DNA from: an uncultured Cellvibrio sp.
GTDB taxonomy: Bacteria; Pseudomonadota; Gammaproteobacteria; Pseudomonadales; Cellvibrionaceae
Reading direction: 5' to 3'
Assembly (NCBI GenBank): GCA_946480695.1
Contig: CAMLKG010000040.1
Location: forward strand, 1-34,258
Length of the DNA stretch: 34,258 bases
Shown here piece by piece: positions 17,924 to 26,426 of the stretch (its first letter is position 1; each line of letters starts with the position of its first letter). Position numbers and translations under genes: made by a program. Below the pieces are notes generated by a model that did not search any database, had not been told where the DNA came from, and saw nothing but the letters and a program-made list of their open reading frames with translations.

Positions 17924-18316
17924 GCATCTCCTTGTAGAAATGTTAATAAATTTTAATTGTTGAAATGTTTGTTGTACCTCAATAAAAATCCAGACGATTC
18001 TGTTCCTAACTGAAATTAATGCCGAGGTGGTTGTCACAATTCTTGTGGAATTGTAGCGATCTGGTGGCGTTGATTTAATTAAAGTAACGAGACGACAAAA
18101 CAGCGATAGTCTTTTTTTATTTTTTGTCATAAAAGCCATGACCTATATTGTTAGATGCCAACGTAAGAAAGTCCGTATAAAAGTCCGTATATAAAGGGCC
18201 ATCCTAATATCTATTTTATAATTTTAATTTCGTAACGCCCTGCAAACAAATTATGGTTTGATGGTGCGTTTACATTCCCTGATAACCGTGTTGTCACTTT
18301 AGAAGGAATGTTTACT
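17924..18316. other. Divergent intergenic region with a tandem 12-bp repeat
   Basis: This 393-bp AT-rich gap separates PEP-CTERM copy A (minus) from the cytochrome gene (plus). AAAGTCCGTATA occurs twice in direct adjacency (18168-18179 and 18180-18191), a possible two-site regulator target. For the cytochrome, AAGGA at 18303-18307 is the ribosome site. No sigma-54 (GC-N10-CC) pattern was found on the minus strand here, and no gene is seen. Confidence 0.5.
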
Positions 18317-19678
18317 ATGAAAAAACCAACCCGATCCCTTCCGTTAATGCTTACTGTGCTATGTACTACCTTGGTTTTTAGCAACACATCTATATCGGCC
18401 GACGAAGATTTTGATTCTTTGGTGAAACGCCTCCAGGCCGACAAGCCGAAATTTGCAAAGCGACACCAAAATTTATTGAATGAGCGCTATGACATGTCAG
18501 ACCGCACAATACAAGGTGCGACCATGTCGCGCGGGAAGCCCATTCAATCCGGTGTTCGGGTTAAGCTGCCGTCAGGGACATCCTGGGAGCAACTTGCAGG
18601 GCTTTCGCCTGAGGAAATTAAAAATAAAAACTTGTGGCCGGCCGGTTTCCTGCCATTGCCACACCCACACCACGAAGCCGGGGGCATGGTCTTTCCCAAA
18701 TTCCTGATTGATGAAACTAAAAAACAGACGGATAGGGATTTAACCCGTTTTGATTTGGACTTTGACTTGCCAAATCATTTTTTACCGGAATTCCCCGCGC
18801 CTATTTATTTAACAACGCGACCGGACCTGGGCGATGTTTCGCAAGGCCAGTTAGTGACATTGAATAATTTCCATGCACTATTTAGGGATATCCTCAATCC
18901 AAAGCAACTGGAGGGGTTGCGTTTATTAGTCACACCTTTTCCGCAACAGCAATTTAATGCCACCCATGATCGGCGTAGTTTAAAGCCGCACCTGGGTGTT
19001 GCATGTTTGGATTGCCATGCCAATGGGCATACCAATGCAGCTACTCATACGGTGGGCGATATCCGCCCCAACGAGCATCGCCACAGGATTGATACACCAA
19101 CACTACGCGGCGTGAATGTCCAACGCTTATTTGGTTCGCAACGCGCGTTGAAAACTGTAGAAGACTTTACCGAGTTTGAGCAGCGCGCTGCTTATTTCGA
19201 CGGTTCACCAATAGATGCAACCTTTAAGGGAACCAATGTCCTTGAGCGTGGAAGCCAGGTACATTTCATGTCTGAGTTCCAGGCCATCCTCGATTTTCCT
19301 CCCGCGCCTAAACTGGATGTCTTCGGTAAGCTGGACCCCGCCAAAGCCTCTGAAAGTGAATTGCGCGGGCAAGGTATTTTCTTTGGGAAAGGCCAATGCG
19401 CAAGTTGCCATACTCCACCGTATTACACCGATAACCTGATGCACAATTTGAAAGTGGAGCGATTCTTCAAGGAAGTAACCATTAATGGCCGTAAGGCATC
19501 CGCCGATGGTCCCATCAAAACTTTTCCATTGCGTGGTATCAAAGATTCACCGCCTTACTTACACGATGATCGCTTGTTAACACTGGCGGATACCGTAGAA
19601 TTTTTTAACCTGGTATTGGGCTTAAAGCTGGAACGGCAAGAGAAGGAAGACCTTGTTGCATTCTTGCTAACTTTGTAG
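18317..19678 (+). CDS. Di-heme cytochrome c, CcpA/MauG-superfamily protein
   Basis: This 453-residue periplasmic protein has a Sec signal peptide (cleavage after SNTSISA). Two c-type heme sites are present: CLDCH near 231 and CASCH near 362. The C-terminal half reads like bacterial di-heme peroxidases (FPLRGIKDSPPYLHDDRLLTLADTVEFFN...DLVAFLLTL), where the His of YLHDDR is a usual distal or ligand residue. The first 200 residues are an extended, Pro-rich N-terminal part not typical of short CcpA. Peroxidase or MauG-like oxidation of a protein partner is possible. The start was taken at 18317 because AAGGA sits 9 nt before it; an ATG at 18308 overlaps that site. It lies between two paralogous PEP-CTERM genes of opposite orientation. 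Confidence 0.85.
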   Translation: MKKPTRSLPLMLTVLCTTLVFSNTSISADEDFDSLVKRLQADKPKFAKRHQNLLNERYDMSDRTIQGATMSRGKPIQSGVRVKLPSGTSWEQLAGLSPEEIKNKNLWPAGFLPLPHPHHEAGGMVFPKFLIDETKKQTDRDLTRFDLDFDLPNHFLPEFPAPIYLTTRPDLGDVSQGQLVTLNNFHALFRDILNPKQLEGLRLLVTPFPQQQFNATHDRRSLKPHLGVACLDCHANGHTNAATHTVGDIRPNEHRHRIDTPTLRGVNVQRLFGSQRALKTVEDFTEFEQRAAYFDGSPIDATFKGTNVLERGSQVHFMSEFQAILDFPPAPKLDVFGKLDPAKASESELRGQGIFFGKGQCASCHTPPYYTDNLMHNLKVERFFKEVTINGRKASADGPIKTFPLRGIKDSPPYLHDDRLLTLADTVEFFNLVLGLKLERQEKEDLVAFLLTL

Positions 19679-19698
19679 TGTTTTTTTTTATTGGCTGT

Positions 19699-19728
19699 AA
19701 TAAAAGCGATCAAATGATCGCTTTTATT
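19699..19728. terminator. Bidirectional intrinsic terminator
   Basis: A perfect 13-bp stem (AATAAAAGCGATC with its complement) around AAAT, followed by T-rich sequence, lies between the convergent cytochrome gene and PEP-CTERM copy B. Confidence 0.93.
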
Positions 19729-19765
19729 TTTTTGTCCTATACCTATCCATGGAAGGGTTAATTTT

Positions 19766-20416
19766 TTACATTCTATTTGATCTTGAACGTTTCCATATTA
19801 GCGCAAAAATCCCTGGGATTAGCAAAAGGAATGGGGATGGTTCGGGCACCTCTTGCCATTCAAACGTTAAATTATCAATATCGGGTCCGAGGCGGTTATT
19901 GTATAAGGATGTGATGTTGATATGCGTTATAGCTTCAGGGGCATACAAAGAAATAAACTCATTCGGAATGTAAGGAGTTCCTTCATTTATACCTAATTGA
20001 CCGGACGTGGTATGGGTAAACAAATGTCCGCTTTCGCTCCAAACCTCTATAAAAGATGCTTCATGATCCAGCGCTGAATTAATATTAAAGCTGATAAAGT
20101 TTGGCCGGATGGCGGTAAAACTGAAAGAAATTGTATTAATGCCTACCAACCTGTTTTGGTTTGATCCATCCGGCAAGGTTTTACCGCTTAGCCAATTGCT
20201 GCTACCGGAAAAAGTGAGCCCTTTTGATTCGTATTCGTTGCTGAGGATAAGTCCGCAGGGAGGAATATCCGTGGGGCAACCAAAGGGATTAAAAGGTGGT
20301 GCGACAATATCGTCGAAATCAATAAAAACTGCATAGGCATCAAGCGGTGCTATTCCAACGGAAAGTGTAAACATCACAGGCAGGACATTAAAACATCTGA
20401 TGTATTTCGAAAACAT
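19766..20416 (-). CDS. PEP-CTERM protein with CxTx4C motif, copy B
   Basis: This 216-residue exported protein is a paralogue of the one at 17267-17923. It shares the layout signal peptide, FIDFDD at the mature start, a Cys47-Cys54 pair (CPTDIPPC), NEYESKGLTFSGSSNW, PNFISFNINS, TPYIPNEFISL, and GPDIDNLTFEW before the VPEPSP sorting motif at about 190, a hydrophobic helix and a WKRSR basic end. Shared blocks run over the whole length, so this is an old full-length duplication, not a domain swap. AAGGAGA six bases before 20416 decides the start. It lies convergent to the cytochrome gene and shares its terminator. Function unknown; no exosortase nearby. Confidence 0.85.
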   Translation of the reverse strand: MFSKYIRCFNVLPVMFTLSVGIAPLDAYAVFIDFDDIVAPPFNPFGCPTDIPPCGLILSNEYESKGLTFSGSSNWLSGKTLPDGSNQNRLVGINTISFSFTAIRPNFISFNINSALDHEASFIEVWSESGHLFTHTTSGQLGINEGTPYIPNEFISLYAPEAITHINITSLYNNRLGPDIDNLTFEWQEVPEPSPFLLLIPGIFALIWKRSRSNRM

Positions 20417-20497
20417 ACAGGTCTCCTTCAAATATGGAAGGCTTAACTGGTTATTTGCGCGCCAACTTCGTCCATGGTAATGCGCCTGGAAAGATGA

Positions 20498-20511
20498 GCA
20501 ATAATTGCGCC
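20498..20511 (-). promoter_or_regulatory. Candidate sigma-54 promoter for PEP-CTERM copy B
   Basis: Read on the minus strand GGCGCAATTATTGC has GG and GC 10 bp apart and a full TTGC -12 half; the -24 half is GGCGC instead of GGCAC. It is 82 bp upstream of the copy B start. Together with the similar site at 15092 this hints at RpoN control of PEP-CTERM genes, though copy A has no such site. Confidence 0.35.
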
Positions 20512-20633
20512 CTAAATAAATTATTGAATAAATATAGAGCTTTAAATTTTTTATTGTCGATGAGAAATAATCTGAATGTTTCGAGTGTAAAGAAAATCGA
20601 ATCACTTACTAACCTGGCGGCTCTTGAGATAAC

Positions 20634-20661
20634 AAAAAGCCCGGCGATGGCCGGGCTTTTT
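20634..20661 (-). terminator. Intrinsic terminator of argS
   Basis: A perfect 12-bp stem (AAAAAGCCCGGC with its complement), loop GATG, A/T tracts at both ends. It lies 40 bp beyond the argS stop. The rest of the 285-bp gap to PEP-CTERM copy B holds that gene's promoter region and no gene. Confidence 0.93.
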
Positions 20662-20701
20662 CGAAATGATTAAGAATAAGTGGTTAAGAAAAAGGGGGGC
20701 G

Positions 20702-22441
20702 CTACATCCTCTCCATGACTTCAATCCCCAACAATTCCAGCCCTTGCTCAATTGTCCGGGCAACCAAATGGCACAGGCGCAAACGGCTGTCGCGAATTTC
20801 GGGCTCAATACCTTCTTTCAAGATTGGGCAGGCTTCATAGAAGGTCATGTAGAGGCTGGCGATTTCATATAAATAGGTACAGAGCAAATGCGGTAGTGCT
20901 TCGCGTGCAACTTGATCCAATACTTCGCTGAATTGCAGTAGTTTAATGGCGAGGGTTTTTTCCTGTTCGGTGCCGATAATGATGGTGTTTTGCAGGGATT
21001 CAGGTTCAACACCGGCTTTGCGGAAAATACTTTGTACGCGCGTGAACGCATATTGCAGATAGGGTGCGGTATTGCCTTCAAAGCTGAGCATGGATTCCCA
21101 GCTAAATACATAATCATTGGTGCGGGTTTTACACAGGTCTGCGTATTTCACTGCGCCTATACCAACCCTGCGCGAAATTTCCGCGATTTCTTCCGCCGAC
21201 AATTCCGGATTTTTTTCGCTTACGACCGCACCTGCGCGTTCAATTGCTTCGGTTAATAGTTCGGCAAGTTTTACGGTACCGCCGGTGCGGGTTTTGAACG
21301 GTTTACCATCGCTGCCCATCATAGTGCCGAAGGCAAGGTGTTCAAGGCTTACGTTGTCAGCGACAAAACCGGCTTTGCGCGAAATGGTAAATACTTGCTG
21401 CATATGCAGGGATTGGCGCGCATCGATAAAGTACATAATACGGTCGGCTTTCAAGGTGTTTACGCGGTACCGCAGTGCAGCCAAATCGGTCGTGGCATAG
21501 AGGAATCCACCACCTTGTTTCTGGATAATCACGGGCGATGGATTGCCGTCTTTATCCGCGAGCTCTTCCAGGAATACGACTTGTGCGCCGTCGCTTTCCA
21601 CCGCGAGCTGCTTATCTTGCAATTCCTTAACCAAGGGGGCGAGGTCATTGTTGTAAAAACTTTCACCGCGCACATGTTCATCGCGCAGGGTAACGTTAAG
21701 TTTTTCGTAAATCCCGGTGGAGTGGTGCAGGGAAATATCCTTGAATTGCTGCCACAGCTTCAGCATTTTTTCATCGCCGCCTTGCAGGCGCACAACATAA
21801 TCGCGCGCTTTGTTAGCGAAGGCTTCATCATCGTCAAAATGTTTTTTGGCTTGCTGGTAAAAGACTTCCAGGTCTTTTAATTGCATTCCTGCGTCGCCAT
21901 CAGCGCCGAGTTGCTCTTCCAGTTCGGCGATTAACATACCAAATTGGGTGCCCCAATCGCCGACGTGGTTTTGGCGAATTACCTTGTGCCCAAGGAATTC
22001 CAGCAGGCGCGCGAGTGAATCACCGATGATGGTGGAACGCAAATGGCCCACATGCATTTCTTTTGCGAGGTTGGGGCCGGAGTAATCAATCACCACCGTT
22101 TGCGGTTGTTCCGCGGTGCTGACTTGCAAACGTGCATCGTTCTGGGCATTGGCGATTTGTTCGCCCAGCCACTTGGGGTTAAGGTCAATATTAATGAAAC
22201 CAGGGCCAGCGATTTCCACTTTTTCCGCAATGCCATCCAGCTCCAGCGCAGCTACAATCCGGGCCGCCAGTTCGCGTGGATTGGTTCCCATGGCTTTGGC
22301 GGCACCCATGGCGCAGTTGGCCTGGTAATCACCGAAACCGGCTTTTTTACCGGGAGCAATCAGGGCTGGCAGGTCGGCTGGTACGCCGCAGGCGGTCATG
22401 GCGGCACGGACTTTGTCGTTAAGTAAATCGCGGATATTCAT
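20702..22441 (-). CDS. argS: Arginyl-tRNA synthetase
   Basis: This 579-residue class I aminoacyl-tRNA synthetase charges tRNA-Arg. The N-terminal Add-1 domain (residues 1 to about 110; [15 protein letters not shown]) is followed by the catalytic Rossmann fold with the HIGH motif as HVGH in [15 protein letters not shown]. In place of KMSK the usual ArgRS arrangement [19 protein letters not shown] is seen, and the DALR anticodon-binding domain ends in [10 protein letters not shown]. Length and all blocks are intact. It is single-gene, with its own terminator, and divergent from the crotonase gene across about 150 bp. Confidence 0.97.
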   Translation of the reverse strand: MNIRDLLNDKVRAAMTACGVPADLPALIAPGKKAGFGDYQANCAMGAAKAMGTNPRELAARIVAALELDGIAEKVEIAGPGFINIDLNPKWLGEQIANAQNDARLQVSTAEQPQTVVIDYSGPNLAKEMHVGHLRSTIIGDSLARLLEFLGHKVIRQNHVGDWGTQFGMLIAELEEQLGADGDAGMQLKDLEVFYQQAKKHFDDDEAFANKARDYVVRLQGGDEKMLKLWQQFKDISLHHSTGIYEKLNVTLRDEHVRGESFYNNDLAPLVKELQDKQLAVESDGAQVVFLEELADKDGNPSPVIIQKQGGGFLYATTDLAALRYRVNTLKADRIMYFIDARQSLHMQQVFTISRKAGFVADNVSLEHLAFGTMMGSDGKPFKTRTGGTVKLAELLTEAIERAGAVVSEKNPELSAEEIAEISRRVGIGAVKYADLCKTRTNDYVFSWESMLSFEGNTAPYLQYAFTRVQSIFRKAGVEPESLQNTIIIGTEQEKTLAIKLLQFSEVLDQVAREALPHLLCTYLYEIASLYMTFYEACPILKEGIEPEIRDSRLRLCHLVARTIEQGLELLGIEVMERM

Positions 22442-22588
22442 AAATTCGGGGTCGCAGTTAGCTGGGAAGAGCCCATCGGGCGGTCAAAATAAGGTGGTGA
22501 ATTGTACCTGCGCAGGGTGGGGGATGCCATGGGTTATGGCTATACTCAACCCACCCACGACAACTTCAACTTGCATAAGGATAAGAAA

Positions 22589-23368
22589 ATGATCGAAAGC
22601 CCGATTCCACAGGTAGTGAGCCAGTTGCAAGATCGCATCCTCACCCTCAGCCTCAATCGCCCCGAACGGAAAAACGCCTTGTCGCTGGCGATGTATTCCG
22701 CGCTGGCGGAACTGATTTCCGCCGCGGATTCAGACGCGCAAATACGGGTGATTGTGCTTACCGGTACCGACGAATTTTTCACCAGCGGCAATGACCTGAT
22801 GGATTTTATGAATGAGCCGCACATTCACGACAACCATCCCGTCGTGCGTTTTATAAATGCGTTGCGACATTGCTCCAAACCGGTAGTGGCGATTGTGCGA
22901 GGCCATGCTATCGGGATAGGCACTACCTTATTGCTGCATTGTGACCTCGCTTATGTCGCCGAGGATGCGCGCATGCAATTACCCTTTGTGAATCTGGGGT
23001 TATGCCCTGAATACGCGAGCAGTTATCTAGTGCCACGGGTCCTGGGCCAACAACAAGCGGCGGAGTTATTTTTATTGGGTGAGGCATTTTCCGGTGCGGA
23101 AGCAGCCAATCTTGGATTGGTCACCAAAGCGTTACCCTCAAATACATTAACGGAATATGCGTTTGCGAAAATCCAGCGCCTTGCGCAGCAGCCGCCTGCT
23201 GCGGTACGTCGCACCAAAGCGTTATTGCGCGCGGCAACGCAATCGAGCATTGATCAATCCTTGCAAGCCGAATATGCGGGTTTTGCGGAAGGTTTGGCCT
23301 CAGAGGAATGCAAAGAATCCGTGACGGCTTTTTTTGAAAAACGCGCACCGGATTTTTCACGTTTTTAA
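22589..23368 (+). CDS. Enoyl-CoA isomerase-type crotonase family protein
   Basis: This 259-residue crotonase-fold protein has the oxyanion-hole and CoA-binding blocks ERKNALSLAMYSAL (26-39) and VRGHAIGIGTTLLLHCDL (103-120). Both glutamates used by enoyl-CoA hydratases are replaced (a Thr after GIG, and Phe133), while Glu141 in CPEYASS matches the single catalytic Glu of delta3,delta2-enoyl-CoA isomerases. It is therefore better read as an isomerase than a hydratase, although relatives are usually annotated as hydratases. The start at 22589 is fixed by AAGGA and the family N-terminus. The SDR gene starts 34 bp downstream; together they fit unsaturated fatty acid beta-oxidation. Confidence 0.88.
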   Translation: MIESPIPQVVSQLQDRILTLSLNRPERKNALSLAMYSALAELISAADSDAQIRVIVLTGTDEFFTSGNDLMDFMNEPHIHDNHPVVRFINALRHCSKPVVAIVRGHAIGIGTTLLLHCDLAYVAEDARMQLPFVNLGLCPEYASSYLVPRVLGQQQAAELFLLGEAFSGAEAANLGLVTKALPSNTLTEYAFAKIQRLAQQPPAAVRRTKALLRAATQSSIDQSLQAEYAGFAEGLASEECKESVTAFFEKRAPDFSRF

Positions 23369-23402
23369 TATTGGACATGCTGTAATTTTAGAGAGGCTCC
23401 CC

Positions 23403-24227
23403 ATGGCGATTTCATTTGATTTCCGTAATAAAAATATTCTTGTGGTTGGCGGTACCAGTGGGATTAATCGCGGTATTGCGGAAACCTTTGCAAAAGCCGG
23501 TGCGCGTGTGGGTGTAGTGAGCCGTTCGCCGGAAAAAGTAGAGGATACTATACGGTCGCTCAAAAACCTTGGCGCGCCAGAGGCGACCGGGTTTGCTGCC
23601 GATGTTCGCGAAGCCGAAGCCTTAACATCCGGTATTGCGAAAATCGCTGGCGCCTGGGGCGCATTTGATGTGGTGGTTTCCGGTGCGGCGGGAAATTTCC
23701 CGGCATTGGCGATGGGGATGTCGCCCAATGGTTTTCGTTCCGTCATTGAAATTGATTTGCTCGGCACCTTCCATGTCATGCAGGCAATTTATCCGCACCT
23801 GAAAAAACCGGGGGCATCCATTATTAATATTTCCGCCCCCCAAGCCGAAATTCCCATGGCTGGCCAAAGCCATGTATGCGCTGCAAAAGCCGGTGTGGAT
23901 ATGATTACCCGCACGCTGTGCCTGGAGTGGGGCGGTGAAGGGGTCCGTATCAATTCCATTATTCCCGGGCCTATCGACAATACCGAGGGAATGAAACGCC
24001 TGGCTCCCACTGAAGCAATGCGCAGGGCGGTGACCAAATCGGTTCCGTTGCAACGTATGGGATCGACAGATGATATCGCGAATGCCTGTTTATTTCTGGC
24101 ATCCGATTTTGCGGGTTATATCACCGGCGCCGTAATTCCTGTCGATGGCGGGTGGGCGCAGGGCGGGGTGGCAATGGTTGGCGCAGGGCTCGCAGAGATG
24201 CTAAAAAATATGCCAATTACCCGCTAA
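23403..24227 (+). CDS. SDR oxidoreductase, 2,4-dienoyl-CoA reductase-like
   Basis: This 274-residue short-chain dehydrogenase has the dinucleotide-binding VVGGTSGINRGIAE (about 13-26) and a basic residue region SRSPEKV suited to NADP(H). The canonical Tyr of YxxxK is absent: the segment reads SHVCAAKAGVD, keeping only the Lys. That pattern, with SGAAGNFPAL and NSIIPGPIDNTEGMKRL, resembles peroxisomal-type 2,4-dienoyl-CoA reductases. The ATG at 23403 is preceded by GAGAGG. It probably forms an operon with the isomerase-type crotonase upstream, giving two auxiliary enzymes for double bonds in fatty acid oxidation. A weak hairpin with one G-U pair near 24262-24276 might terminate it. Confidence 0.86.
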   Translation: MAISFDFRNKNILVVGGTSGINRGIAETFAKAGARVGVVSRSPEKVEDTIRSLKNLGAPEATGFAADVREAEALTSGIAKIAGAWGAFDVVVSGAAGNFPALAMGMSPNGFRSVIEIDLLGTFHVMQAIYPHLKKPGASIINISAPQAEIPMAGQSHVCAAKAGVDMITRTLCLEWGGEGVRINSIIPGPIDNTEGMKRLAPTEAMRRAVTKSVPLQRMGSTDDIANACLFLASDFAGYITGAVIPVDGGWAQGGVAMVGAGLAEMLKNMPITR

Positions 24228-24573
24228 TGGTGTCGTTATTTCCATAGGCAAAATTTTTTGTCGGTGACCGGCAGATTTTGTTGACTGCTTCGCAATTCTG
24301 CCGAATGAATGCACTTTAAATAGATTGCGCCTTTGCCATTCCGGGCGCAAGCTGCCTCCCGATAGCAAAATAACAATAATTGCGACGTTTTTATTTTTAC
24401 CATAACAATAATTATGTGACGTTCTGTTTCATATCAAGGTTATTAAATTCGACGGTGTGAGAGCCTGATTCCATCATGGTTTCGCCAGGTTACGCGTTTT
24501 TCGTAACAGCCTGGAAGATGATGTGACTTACAATTCCAACCATTGTCTGTGGTTTTTTCAAAAAGGAAATGTC
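24228..24573. promoter_or_regulatory. Upstream region of the GH5 pair with spaced direct repeats
   Basis: This 346-bp gap contains no gene. ATAACAATAATT occurs at 24370-24381 and 24402-24413, 32 bp apart (about three helical turns), each followed within 4 bp by GACGTT (24384-24389 and 24418-24423): a plausible pair of activator or repressor sites. An imperfect hairpin (CCAGG-TTACG / CGTAA-cag-CCTGG) spans 24485-24514. AAGGA about 8 bp before 24574 is the ribosome site. Confidence 0.45.
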
Positions 24574-26376
24574 ATGAAAAAAAATTCCTCCCAAAATAAA
24601 TCATTGTTAAAAAAATCCCTGGCCATCGCTGGCATTGCCCTGTTTTCTACTTCTGCGTTTGCCTTATCGCTTCCGGTTTTACCAGCTTGGAAAGTTCAGG
24701 ATGGGAAATTATTGGACCCTAATGGTAATCCTTTTATTTTTCGGGGCGTAACGGTTGAGCACAACCTCGCACCTGAGCGCGCACTGCAAGCGATCAGGGA
24801 TGCAGCGGCCCTGGGTGCCAATGCGGTTCAGGTGGAAATCAATGGAAATATCTACCGCCAGGAAAGCATGATTACGGGGGCGCAATTAAGTGCGATTATC
24901 GATACATGCAAGGAAAGTAAACTGGTCTGCGTACTTGAGCCAAATGATGTTGCAGGTTATCCCGATGCGGCGGGAGCGGGTATCCCTGCTACGGCTGCAA
25001 CATTTTGGACCTGGCCGGGTATCCGCGAAGCCATCCTCGGGCAGCACAGCTATATTATCCTGGGTTTTGGAAACCAATATTTAGGTGCTATGCATCCGCA
25101 AGAATATGTAAATCGCATGTATACATATCTTGCTGATTTTTCCTCCACGCCCTTAAACAATTTCGTCGTTATGGTAGACGGTAGTAATTGGGGACAGGAC
25201 ACTGACAAAGCGATGTTCGAACTTGCCAAACAATATTCCAGCAGCACTGCAAAACCCCAGGTGATTTACTCAGTGGATATGTTTGATGCTTACGTTAACC
25301 CCGAAACGGTACGTGAATATATTGCGAGTTACGCTGCTATCAAGGCGCCGTTGGTGGTAGGCGGATTTGCACCCGTGCCCTATTACCATCCGCATTTCGC
25401 CGGGCCATTACCATTGATCGCACCACGATTGCCTGCGGAATCGGTAATGCAATATGCGGAACAATATGGTGCCGGATATTTTGGTTGGGGTTGGAGCGGA
25501 AATAAAAATCCGGCATTGGATATAGTGTCCGATTGGAATTTGGCGCGCCTGACTAGTTGGGGAAATTTACTCTTTAATGATGTTAACGGCATTAAAGCAA
25601 CTTCCAGGGTGGCGACACACTTTTCCAGTTCCAGTTCCAGTTCCAGTTCCAGCCAGGCGGCTAATCAACCCCCGGTCGCAGATTTTACCTGGGGTTTTTC
25701 GGCGGGATGCGGGTATGCAACATTTCGATTAACAGCACAGGGATCTTACGACCCCGATGGAGATCCATTGACTTACCAGTGGAGCACCCCAGGTGGGGGA
25801 GGGAGTGGTTACAGTACGCAAGTTACAATTCAATCCGGCGTGCCTATTTATATAACTTTGCAAGTGACTGATACAAAAGGGGCGAGCACTAGCGTAACCA
25901 GTAATCATGGGGTTTGGTATTTCGATAACTGTTCAAGCCGTTCTAGCTCCAGTTCCAGTGTGCCAATAAAAAGTTCCAGCGCTATAGCGGATTATTCCAG
26001 TTTTTCTTCGAGTTCAATGGCTCCATCAAGCACATCCTCAACATCGCGCAGTTCATCCAGCTCGGTAATACCCAAAGCGAGTTGCAGCTATGTAATTAAT
26101 AGCCAATGGAGCAACGGTTTTACAGCGGCGATCCGCATTAAAAATACCACCACCACCGCAATCAATGGATGGAATGTCAATTGGCAATACACCGATGGAT
26201 CAAAAATTACCGGTTCATGGAATGCCGCATTGAGCGGGAGCAATCCGTACACTGCAAAAAACGTTAATTGGAATGCGAATATCCAGCCCGGGCAAACCGT
26301 GGAATTCGGCTTCCAGGGAAGCAAGCCCGCAGGTAGCGCAGTGATACCGGTTGTGGGCGGAAATGTTTGTCAATAA
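24574..26376 (+). CDS. Secreted GH5-like (degenerate) - PKD - CBM2 protein, copy 1
   Basis: This 600-residue secreted protein has a signal peptide (to about 30, STSAFA), a GH5_8 mannanase-like barrel (about 38-350), a polyserine linker, a PKD-like domain (364 to about 455; NQPPVADF, GSYDPDGDPLTYQW), a second Ser-rich linker, and a CBM2 (504-600; CSYVINSQWSNGF, GWNVNWQY, ending NVCQ). The scaffold is clear (GANAVQVEI, VVMVDGSNWGQD, YFGWGWSGN), but catalytic positions are lost. The NE of the acid/base strand reads GFGNQ (165-168), the nucleophile Glu of GEFG is Gly264 (VVGGFAP), HMY is DMF (235-237), and the usual VEVHD reads LEPND. It may bind polysaccharide without hydrolysing it. The second copy follows 50 bp downstream. 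The start was set by AAGGA. Confidence 0.85.
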   Translation: MKKNSSQNKSLLKKSLAIAGIALFSTSAFALSLPVLPAWKVQDGKLLDPNGNPFIFRGVTVEHNLAPERALQAIRDAAALGANAVQVEINGNIYRQESMITGAQLSAIIDTCKESKLVCVLEPNDVAGYPDAAGAGIPATAATFWTWPGIREAILGQHSYIILGFGNQYLGAMHPQEYVNRMYTYLADFSSTPLNNFVVMVDGSNWGQDTDKAMFELAKQYSSSTAKPQVIYSVDMFDAYVNPETVREYIASYAAIKAPLVVGGFAPVPYYHPHFAGPLPLIAPRLPAESVMQYAEQYGAGYFGWGWSGNKNPALDIVSDWNLARLTSWGNLLFNDVNGIKATSRVATHFSSSSSSSSSSQAANQPPVADFTWGFSAGCGYATFRLTAQGSYDPDGDPLTYQWSTPGGGGSGYSTQVTIQSGVPIYITLQVTDTKGASTSVTSNHGVWYFDNCSSRSSSSSSVPIKSSSAIADYSSFSSSSMAPSSTSSTSRSSSSSVIPKASCSYVINSQWSNGFTAAIRIKNTTTTAINGWNVNWQYTDGSKITGSWNAALSGSNPYTAKNVNWNANIQPGQTVEFGFQGSKPAGSAVIPVVGGNVCQ

Positions 26377-26426
26377 AGAGGTTCCCCCTGCAAGCGGGGA
26401 TCATTATTCCTTTCAAGGAGAGTTAT

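Noticed and set aside
21338..21880. 180-codon plus-strand ORF inside argS
   Set aside because: argS is intact on the other strand across the whole stretch; this is a shadow frame.
26382..26401. Hairpin between the two GH5 genes as a terminator
   Set aside because: The stem has only 5 bp and lacks a T-run; cotranscription of the pair is more likely.
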